Part shown: positions 15,257 to 22,155 of the stretch, piece after piece
Position numbering within the stretch: the first letter of the stretch is position 1
Layout: each line of letters starts with the position of its first letter
From: an uncultured Muribaculaceae bacterium
Lineage (GTDB): Bacteria > Bacteroidota > Bacteroidia > Bacteroidales > Muribaculaceae
Assembly (NCBI GenBank): GCA_934663645.1
Contig: CAKUKR010000028.1
Coordinates: 1-25,114 of the forward strand
Direction: 5' to 3'
Length of the DNA: 25,114 bases
Position numbers and translations under genes: made by a program
Notes under the pieces: generated by a model
The model's input: only the letters and a program-made list of their open reading frames with translations
Database searches by the model: none
Told to the model about the DNA's origin: nothing

Positions 15257-16030
15257 ATGAGTGTACAGGTAAAGGAGAAAATATCAGAAGTGGGGGAGTT
15301 CATCTCCGAATACGCAGCTCACATGGTCGGCTGCGGCGTGCATACGTCGCGTGTCATACGCTCTGCCAAGCGTATTGGCAAATCCTACGGCTATGAGGTG
15401 AAAATCAGCGTGTTCCAGCGCAGTGTCATCATGACTCTCTTTGACAGCGAAACACACGAGGCGCACAACGAGGTCGAGGAGATACCCACCCTGCCTATCA
15501 GCTTCGAGGCAAACTCCCTGCTGAGCGCGTTGAGCTGGGAGACGTATGACAGCCACCTGCCGCTCGCCGTGCTGCGCGAGAAATACCGCAAGATAGTCAG
15601 CCGCCCCGCCATACACCCCTTTTTCGTGCTTATGCTTGTCGGCTTTGCCAACGCCTCGTTCTGCCGCCTATTCGGCGGCGACTGGTGGTCGATGGGGGTG
15701 GTGTTCTCCGCCACCCTGTGCGGCCTTTTCCTCAAGCAGCAGATGACTCGCGCCGGCATCAACCACTATATCGTGTTCATGGTCTCCTCATTCGTCGCGT
15801 CGCTATGCGCCTCGATAGCGTTGATATTCGACACTACATCCGAGATTGCGCTCGCCACCAGCGTGCTTTACCTCGTTCCCGGCGTGCCGCTGATAAACGG
15901 CGTGATTGACATCGTCGAGGGGCATATCCTCTCCGGGCTGTCGCGCCTCATTCAGGCGTTCCTGCTGATAGTCTGCATTGCAGTCGGGCTGTCGATAACA
16001 TTGTTGTTGGTCAAAGACAGTTTGTTATGA
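15257..16030 (+). CDS. ThrE-type threonine/serine exporter, N-terminal-domain subunit
   Basis: A 257-residue protein of the ThrE family (DUF1212-type domain). A soluble N-terminal region (about 1-115: 'FISEYAAHMVGCGVHTSRVIRSAKRIGKSYGYEV') is followed by five hydrophobic segments. The last part contains the family signature 'ATSVLYLVPGVPLINGVIDIVEGH'. In actinobacterial ThrE this domain and a second membrane domain are fused; here the second is a separate gene overlapping by four bases. Family members export threonine and serine; in Bacteroidota the substrate has not been shown as far as I know. The frame is open upstream into the repeat region to 15098, but the strong promoter ending at 15247 places the start at the ATG 15257. 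Confidence 0.85.
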   Translation: MSVQVKEKISEVGEFISEYAAHMVGCGVHTSRVIRSAKRIGKSYGYEVKISVFQRSVIMTLFDSETHEAHNEVEEIPTLPISFEANSLLSALSWETYDSHLPLAVLREKYRKIVSRPAIHPFFVLMLVGFANASFCRLFGGDWWSMGVVFSATLCGLFLKQQMTRAGINHYIVFMVSSFVASLCASIALIFDTTSEIALATSVLYLVPGVPLINGVIDIVEGHILSGLSRLIQAFLLIVCIAVGLSITLLLVKDSLL

Positions 16031-16524
16031 TAGCGGTTGACATCCTTTCCGACGCATTTTTTGCCGCCTTGGCCGGCATAGGGTTCGGGGCAATCTCCAA
16101 CCCTCCGCTGCGTGCCTTCCGCTTCATAGCCCTGCTGGCGGCAGTCGGCCATGCATGCCGCTACTGCCTGATGACATTTGCCGGCGTGGAACTGTCCATG
16201 GGGTCGCTCGCCGGGGCGTTGCTGATAGGCTTCGGCAGCCTGTGGCTCGGCAAACGCGCCCGCACCCCGATGACTGTGCTGTACATACCAGCTCTGTTGC
16301 CGATGATTCCCGGCAAGTTCGCTTATAACATGGTGTTCTCGCAGATCATGTTCCTGCAAAGCATGGACAACCCCACAGAGCGAGCGCAGTACATGGAGAT
16401 GTTCTTCTCCAACACCATGGTGACGTGTACCGTAGTGTTCCTCCTTGCCGTCGGGGCAACGCTGCCGATGTTCATATTCCCAAAACGCGCCTCGTCGCTG
16501 ACGCGGCATAAACGAGACCGCTGA
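16027..16524 (+). CDS. ThrE-type exporter, second membrane subunit
   Basis: A 165-residue integral membrane protein with about four to five hydrophobic segments. It matches the ThrE C-terminal-type domain (DUF3815-like): 'AALAGIGFGAISNPPLRAFRFIALLAAVGHACRY' at the N-terminus and 'TVLYIPALLPMIPGKFAYNMVF' in the middle, where 'PMIPGKFAY' is the conserved loop. The start ATG overlaps the stop of the first subunit (ATGA), so the two are translationally coupled and almost certainly form one transporter. The charged C-terminal tail (KRASSLTRHKRDR) should face the cytoplasm. Confidence 0.82.
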   Translation: MIAVDILSDAFFAALAGIGFGAISNPPLRAFRFIALLAAVGHACRYCLMTFAGVELSMGSLAGALLIGFGSLWLGKRARTPMTVLYIPALLPMIPGKFAYNMVFSQIMFLQSMDNPTERAQYMEMFFSNTMVTCTVVFLLAVGATLPMFIFPKRASSLTRHKRDR

Positions 16525-17252
16525 TGGAGATATTCTGGAAGACTATAGGCCTCTACAATTCGGCGACATGGATATGCCAGGCCGTCATAGTCGCCCTGGG
16601 CATTGCCCTGACATTCGCGCTGCGGCACAAGCCCGGGCGTGTGAGCGCGGCGGCGATGAAGCTGTTCCTGATATTCCTCTACCTGTGGATCGCCGTGGCG
16701 TATTTCTACATCTGCTGCGCCGAGCGCGAGTACAGCAACATCATGGCGATATTCTGGGGCATACTCGCCTGCTCGTGGATATGGGACTTGGCTACAGGCT
16801 ACACCACGTTCAAGCGCAAACGCCGCCACACCCGGTTTGCCGCTGTGCTGCTGCTCATGCCGTTTCTCTATCCTGCCGTCTCGCTGTTGCGCGGCATGGA
16901 GTTCCCCATGATGACTTCGCCCGTGATGCCCTGCTCCGTGGTAGTGTTCACCATAGGCGTGCTGCTGATGTTCGCCCACCGCGTCAACATATTCATCGTC
17001 CTGCTGCTGTGCCACTGGTCGATGATAGGGCTGTCAAAAACCTTCTTCTTCAACATACCCGAGGACTACCTGCTCACCTGCGCGACAGTCCCCGCGATAT
17101 ACTGTTTCTTCAAGGAGCAGTTTCTCGGCGACACGCGCCACGAGACCAAGCCCCAGGCAAAGTATCTGAACTGGCTGCTCATGGGCATCTGCGTATGCCT
17201 CGGCGTAGCCCTTGCCGTCCTCCTCTTCGTCGAGCTGTTCCAGACCGCCTGA
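16524..17252 (+). CDS. Integral membrane protein, probable DUF6064 family
   Basis: A 242-residue polytopic membrane protein with seven or eight hydrophobic segments. The opening 'MEIFWKTIGLYNSATWICQAVIVALG' (FW...YN...TW) and the run 'LYLWIAVAYFYICCAE...IFWGILACSWIWDL' resemble DUF6064 proteins, whose function is unknown. The assignment is from memory of the N-terminal pattern and only moderately sure. The ATG shares one base with the stop of the exporter subunit (TGATG), so it is translated from the same mRNA and may be a partner of the exporter. A charged cytoplasmic loop (KRKRRHTR) lies near residue 98. No signal peptide or enzyme motif is visible. Confidence 0.6.
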   Translation: MEIFWKTIGLYNSATWICQAVIVALGIALTFALRHKPGRVSAAAMKLFLIFLYLWIAVAYFYICCAEREYSNIMAIFWGILACSWIWDLATGYTTFKRKRRHTRFAAVLLLMPFLYPAVSLLRGMEFPMMTSPVMPCSVVVFTIGVLLMFAHRVNIFIVLLLCHWSMIGLSKTFFFNIPEDYLLTCATVPAIYCFFKEQFLGDTRHETKPQAKYLNWLLMGICVCLGVALAVLLFVELFQTA

Positions 17253-17526
17253 CGCGGCAATGTGTTGATTTTGCTGTATTTATTCCTCATCGGTTTGTAT
17301 ATATTTACGCCCTCGCAGCGGTGGCATTTTGCTGGAAAGGTGACTTCGGTTGATTATCAGTGATTTAGTGATGCTGCGTGTGCGACAATTGATATAAATC
17401 AAGCCCGAAATCGGCATTTTGCAACGGCGGCTGCGCTGTAGATAGCGACAATCCTCTGCATGACAGGCACTTTGTTATGACCCGCAAGAAAAATGAACTG
17501 ATTGGAATTGTTTCTAAATCTTTAAC
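17253..17526 (+). other. AT-richer non-coding gap before the surface-protein genes
   Basis: No gene is supported in 17253-17611. The stretch is clearly richer in A and T than its surroundings and contains several T-rich blocks (for example around 17267-17310 and 17433-17440) but no TAnnTTTG box with proper spacing until 17527. No intrinsic terminator for the exporter operon was found in it. Confidence 0.6.
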
Positions 17527-17557
17527 ATTGAAATCGGGGGGGGTAGAGCATTTTTTG
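17527..17557 (+). promoter_or_regulatory. Candidate promoter with a G8 tract in its spacer
   Basis: ATTG (17527-17530), a 19-bp spacer and ATTTTTTG (17550-17557, two bases from TAnnTTTG) fit the Bacteroidota promoter layout. The leader would be about 45-50 bases. The spacer contains eight consecutive G (17536-17543). Insertion or loss of a G by slippage would change the spacing between the two boxes. Confidence 0.45.
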
Positions 17558-17596
17558 CCTAATTTAGTGGCGGAAATAATAACCATTCTAACCAAC

Positions 17597-17608
17597 AAAC
17601 AATTGTTT
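17597..17608. promoter_or_regulatory. Perfect palindrome just before the start codon
   Basis: AAACAATTGTTT is a perfect 12-base palindrome ending three bases before the ATG at 17612. It could be an operator or affect translation initiation; it may also be chance in an AT-rich leader. Confidence 0.3.
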
Positions 17609-17611
17609 TTC

Positions 17612-20600
17612 ATGAAACATTTCACTTACACCTTACTTGCATTGGTGGCTGTCCTGTTCGGAGTCAGCCCTGCCATGCAGGCAGCGGTTGCGGGTGGCGA
17701 TGCCGGCGTCAAGTCTCCGCCGGCATCGACGCAGTTCCGCTCGGCCAGCCTCCCGCAGACCCGCCCGGCCGGGTATTCTCTTGCCAAGCCAGCGAAAGAT
17801 TTCCGGCAGCTGTCCGGTCTTCGTGCTGCCGGCTCTGAACTGCCGGAAATCTGCGGTTCCCTCATCTACACAGCCGAGAGTGCGGCGGTAGCGAAGGAGA
17901 TGGGCATATACACCCTGCCGGAGATGAACCCCGTGAGGGTTGACCCCATGCTGACTGCCAACGGCGGCGGTGTCCTCGCCAACGGCAAGTACCACTTCAT
18001 TTACTACTATGAAATGTCGGGCGCGGTTTTCGCGTATTACCGCGTCGTGGACATTGACACCTGGGAAACCCTCTACTCGGCACGCACCGACCAGACGAGC
18101 ATCGCCACTGACATGGCTTACGACCCCATTTCCGACAAGATTTACGGCTGTTTCGTGGGCGAGTCAAGCTACGTATTCGGCACTCTGTCAAAGGACTACG
18201 GCGAGATGACGGTGATTTCGTACCTCGCCGAGCCGTTCTTCACGCTCGCGTGCAACGCCAAGGGCGAACTGTATGCCGTTACCGCCAACGGCAAGCTCAA
18301 CAGTATCGACAAGACTAACGGCAAGCTTACGCCGATCGGCGCTACCGGTATAACTCCGGCATACCAGCAGTCCATGACTTTCGACATGGCTACCGGCCGC
18401 TTGTTCTGGGCTGCTTGCACTGCTGCTTCTGCCGGCTTGTACGAGGTTGATACAGCCTCGGGAAAAGCCACGCTAATTTCCGAGTTTGCCGGCAACGAGG
18501 AGTTCGGCGGACTTTATACCCTGTCGCAAGGTGCTGTTGACGGAGCACCTGGTGAACTCGGCACCTTCTCTGCTGAATATGTCACTACGACACAGTCTGA
18601 CATTGCTGTCAGTTTCACGCTTCCGACCGAGACTTACGGCGGCCAGCCGCTTTCGGGCAACGTGCAGTGGATAGTCAGCCTCAACGATGTGGATGTGGAG
18701 CTGGGTGAAGGACAGCCCGGCTCGCAGGTCAGCGTTACGCTGGCAAATGCCCCGGTGGGAATGAACACGATAGCGGCATACGCTTCAAACGAGGCCGGCA
18801 AGAGTCCGCAGTCGCGTCTGCGCAAATGGATAGGCGTGGACACCCCGCTCCCCCTCGAGAACGTGACGGCAACGCTCAGCGGCAGCACTGCCACAATATC
18901 GTGGCAGCCTCCGACGGGCGCGGTGCACGGCGGTTATTTCGACCCCGCACAGCTCAACTACCGCGTTGTCCGCCAGCCGGGCAACATCACTGTGTGCCAG
19001 AAGACAACCGATACATCCGTCACTGACGAGCTCGACGCTTCACGGCTGATGAACTACTATTACGACGTGATTACATACGTCGGCACTACTCGCGGCGAGA
19101 CTGTCTCGTCAAACAAGGTGACTGTCGGCGACGCGCTCTCGATACCGTACACCGAGAATTTCTCCAACGCCGAAGATTTCAACCTCTTCAACATCATAGA
19201 CGCCAACAACGACGGCCGCACCTGGGCGTACAACTCCGGCGAGGCCAAAAGCACGTACAGCGTGACCCAGGCTATGAATGACTGGCTCATCACCCCGCCG
19301 CTGAAGTTTGAGGACGGATACCTCTACACGCTCCGCTTCAAGCTGCACACTGCCGGGTTTACCGAGAAAATGCGCGTTGCCATCGGCAATGATGCCTCGG
19401 TCGAGGCCATGTCTGCTGAAATCATGCCGCCGTTCCAGGTTACTGACCGCAACTACACCGAGTTCAAGTGTACGTTCAATCCTGGCGCAGGAGACAAGCG
19501 CATCGGCTTCCACCACATCAGCGACGCGGAAAGCGGCAACCTGTTCCTTGACGACATCGAGGTAACTCGCGGAGCGTCTGTCAAGTCACCGGCCGTGGTG
19601 GAAGACCTCAATGTTACTCCTGCCGACAAGGGCGCGCTCAGCTGCACGGTGTCTTTCCGCGCTCCGAGCAAGTGCGTGGACGGGTCTGACCTCTCCTCTA
19701 TCTCGCGCATTGTCCTCTACAAGGGCAACAAGATCATCAAGTCTTTCCCTGCTCCCGCTCCTGGCGCAACACTTTCTGAATCGGGCATTGCCTGCGATGC
19801 CGGCATCAACGAGTTCCGCGTTATCGCCTCCAACGACATGGGCAACGGCCTCGAGGCGACAGCTTCTGCCTTCATCGGCCCGGACAAGCCCGGCATACCC
19901 AACAATGTCCGTGTAGTCGAGGGCGACGAGGAGGGTTCTGTCGTCCTGACATGGGAACCTCCCACAACTGGCGAGAACGGCGGATACATCGACGTTGACA
20001 ATCTCAAGTACCACATTGCCGCGCAGAATTTCGAGACTGGTGGCGTTGATGTGTTGGCTATGGATATCGAGGGCTGTGAGTATGTGGACTATCCCTCTAT
20101 CGAGGGACAGCAGGGCATGGTGGCTTACTATGTATATGGTGTGAACCAGCAGGGCATTGGCTATGGCTGGATTTCCAACACTCTCGTAATAGGCACTCCA
20201 TACGCGCTCCCATTCGAGGAGTCTTTTGCCGGCGAGGGTGCAAGATATTCTACATGGCGTTCACAGAGCCAAGACCCTGACAGCCAGTGGGGCATAGCTG
20301 CTTCTGGGACATATCCCGCTGCTGCCCCCTGTGACAATGACGGCGGTCTGCTCACTTTCCAGCCGGGCATCGAGGGTGCCAAGTCGGTCATCACCAGCGG
20401 CAAGATTGCCATGGACAAGGCCTCTAACCCCGTACTTGAGTTCTATTACTACTACAACAGTCTCGGCTCGGACAAGATTTTCGTGCAGGTTTCGACCGAC
20501 GGCATCGACTATGAGACTGTCAAGTCTGTAGATATGGCCGCAGAGTCTGGCGTGAGCGGCTGGCGCAAAGTGAGCGTCCCCCTCACGAAGTGGGCTAAAC

Positions 20601-22078
20601 GCAGCCACATTCAGCTCGGCTTTGCTGTCGAGTGCGGCAACGACCTTTCCAACATCCACTTTGACGACATCGTGGTGCGCAATGTCCTCGACAAGGACCT
20701 CGCTGTGGTGTCAATAGCGCAGTCTGCTCCCTTTGAGGCCGGCAAAGAAAGCAGCATCAAGGTAAATGTGGCCAACCTCGGCTCGGCAGACGCTTCCGCA
20801 TTCACCGTGACGCTCTATCGCGACGGCAAACAGGAGGCCGCGCTTAACGGCCGCGACCTGAACGCTGGGGATGTGCGCGAGTATGACTTCCCGCAGACTC
20901 CTGACCGCACATTCGGCACAAAGGCCGTATATAGTGCCCGTGTAACCCTCGAAGGCGATGCCAATACTGCCAACGATGTGTCTGCCGACCTGACCGTAGC
21001 CATCAAGCTCCCGGCTCTCCCCGTAGTAGACAACCTAACAGGCTCGTTTGACACGGCTGCCGGAACTGCCACCCTCTCGTGGTCTGCTCCTGACTTTTCG
21101 GCAGCTCCCCGCGTATATGATGGCTTTGAAGACTACCAGTCATTCCTCATCCGCGACTTCGGCGACTGGATGACGCTCGACCGCGACAAGGGCTCGACGG
21201 TGTATTTCAGCAACGTGCCGATGTGGACAAACTGCTCCGCTCCTCAGGCATACATTGTCTTCAACCCCAAGGCCGCGCAGGTGGACGAACCCAACCCCGA
21301 CGGCTCTCCCTCGATGTTTACCAACCACGGCGGCGAGCAGATGCTCATATCGTTCGCTTCCGAAACCGGTACTAACGACGACTGGCTGATCTCTCCGCGC
21401 CTCAGCGGAAACGCTCAGGAAGTTTCGTTCTGGGTCAAGGGCCTGACCATGTATTATGGAGCAGAGACTTGGGAGTTCCTCGTCTCTACTGGCGACTACC
21501 GCGAGAACATCTCCGACTTCGAGGTTATGGAGGGTGTAGGCGGTGACGCTTCTGAGGACTGGACCGAAATCAAGGTGAACATCCCTGCTGGTGTCAACTA
21601 TTTCGCAATCCACTGCACTTCTGCCGACAAACTCGGTTTCTGCGTAGATGACATCACGTTCATCCCGCATGCAACCGAGGGTATCGAGCTGCTCGGATAC
21701 GATGTATACTGCAACGATGCCAAGGTCAACGAAACCCCCGTTTCCGTAACCTCGTTCTCGCAGACTGGTCTCGACCCGATGAAGGACTACAAGTATAACG
21801 TGGTCTGTGTCTTCAACATGGGCGACTCTGCTTTCTCCAACGACTGCTTCCTCAGCGGCGCAGGCGTTGACGGCATCGGCGCTGACGCTGTGAGCGTCGT
21901 GGCTCGCGGCTGCCAGATTGTAATCGCAGGTGCGTCGGGCAAACCATTTGCCGTGTACACCCCCGCTGGCGCGGCTGTTGCCTCGGGCATCGCTGCCGGA
22001 GTGCAGACAGTTCCCGCCATGCCTGGCATCTACCTCGTGACTGTAGGCTCTGCTACCTACAAGGTATACGTGAAATAA
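17612..22078 (+). CDS. Giant T9SS-exported multidomain surface protein
   Basis: A 1488-residue secreted protein. It has a signal peptide (MKHFTYTLLALVAVLFGVSPAMQA), a beta-propeller-like region (about 105-295, blades such as 'AMAYDP/FDMATGRLFWAAC'-type repeats), fibronectin-III-like segments ('PLPLENVTATLSGSTATISWQPP', 'VLTWEPPTTGENGGY'), and three jelly-roll modules of the cleaved-adhesin kind (about 510-652, 863-1026, 1168-1353), each ending in 'DDI-V' or 'DDITF'. A CARDB-like domain lies at about 1028-1133 ('VANLGSADASAFTVTLYRDGK'). The last 70 residues are a type A T9SS sorting domain ('FAVYTPAGAAV...PGIYLVTVGSATYKVYVK'). Adhesion or ligand binding at the surface is likely; no peptidase motif was seen. 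The frame is open upstream to 17477, but the signal peptide fixes the start at 17612. The next cargo gene follows after 77 bp. Confidence 0.88.
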   Translation: MKHFTYTLLALVAVLFGVSPAMQAAVAGGDAGVKSPPASTQFRSASLPQTRPAGYSLAKPAKDFRQLSGLRAAGSELPEICGSLIYTAESAAVAKEMGIYTLPEMNPVRVDPMLTANGGGVLANGKYHFIYYYEMSGAVFAYYRVVDIDTWETLYSARTDQTSIATDMAYDPISDKIYGCFVGESSYVFGTLSKDYGEMTVISYLAEPFFTLACNAKGELYAVTANGKLNSIDKTNGKLTPIGATGITPAYQQSMTFDMATGRLFWAACTAASAGLYEVDTASGKATLISEFAGNEEFGGLYTLSQGAVDGAPGELGTFSAEYVTTTQSDIAVSFTLPTETYGGQPLSGNVQWIVSLNDVDVELGEGQPGSQVSVTLANAPVGMNTIAAYASNEAGKSPQSRLRKWIGVDTPLPLENVTATLSGSTATISWQPPTGAVHGGYFDPAQLNYRVVRQPGNITVCQKTTDTSVTDELDASRLMNYYYDVITYVGTTRGETVSSNKVTVGDALSIPYTENFSNAEDFNLFNIIDANNDGRTWAYNSGEAKSTYSVTQAMNDWLITPPLKFEDGYLYTLRFKLHTAGFTEKMRVAIGNDASVEAMSAEIMPPFQVTDRNYTEFKCTFNPGAGDKRIGFHHISDAESGNLFLDDIEVTRGASVKSPAVVEDLNVTPADKGALSCTVSFRAPSKCVDGSDLSSISRIVLYKGNKIIKSFPAPAPGATLSESGIACDAGINEFRVIASNDMGNGLEATASAFIGPDKPGIPNNVRVVEGDEEGSVVLTWEPPTTGENGGYIDVDNLKYHIAAQNFETGGVDVLAMDIEGCEYVDYPSIEGQQGMVAYYVYGVNQQGIGYGWISNTLVIGTPYALPFEESFAGEGARYSTWRSQSQDPDSQWGIAASGTYPAAAPCDNDGGLLTFQPGIEGAKSVITSGKIAMDKASNPVLEFYYYYNSLGSDKIFVQVSTDGIDYETVKSVDMAAESGVSGWRKVSVPLTKWAKRSHIQLGFAVECGNDLSNIHFDDIVVRNVLDKDLAVVSIAQSAPFEAGKESSIKVNVANLGSADASAFTVTLYRDGKQEAALNGRDLNAGDVREYDFPQTPDRTFGTKAVYSARVTLEGDANTANDVSADLTVAIKLPALPVVDNLTGSFDTAAGTATLSWSAPDFSAAPRVYDGFEDYQSFLIRDFGDWMTLDRDKGSTVYFSNVPMWTNCSAPQAYIVFNPKAAQVDEPNPDGSPSMFTNHGGEQMLISFASETGTNDDWLISPRLSGNAQEVSFWVKGLTMYYGAETWEFLVSTGDYRENISDFEVMEGVGGDASEDWTEIKVNIPAGVNYFAIHCTSADKLGFCVDDITFIPHATEGIELLGYDVYCNDAKVNETPVSVTSFSQTGLDPMKDYKYNVVCVFNMGDSAFSNDCFLSGAGVDGIGADAVSVVARGCQIVIAGASGKPFAVYTPAGAAVASGIAAGVQTVPAMPGIYLVTVGSATYKVYVK

Positions 22079-22111
22079 CCACTCCTGAACAGAACTTCCA
22101 ATCTACTAACC

Positions 22112-22139
22112 CCTGGTGCGCCAATCACGGCGCACCAGG
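22112..22139. other. Perfect 11-bp hairpin between the two T9SS cargo genes
   Basis: CCTGGTGCGCC (22112-22122) is fully complementary to GGCGCACCAGG (22129-22139), with a 6-base loop. It sits in the 77-bp gap, 33 bases after one stop and 16 before the next start. No T-run follows, so it is not a standard intrinsic terminator. It may be an mRNA-stabilising or partly terminating element that sets the ratio of the two proteins. Confidence 0.55.
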
Positions 22140-22155
22140 ATAATACCACCATTTT

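Noticed and set aside
17477..17611. N-terminal extension of the giant surface protein
   Set aside because: It would bury the signal peptide 45 residues inside the protein and crosses the predicted promoter; the frame is open by chance.
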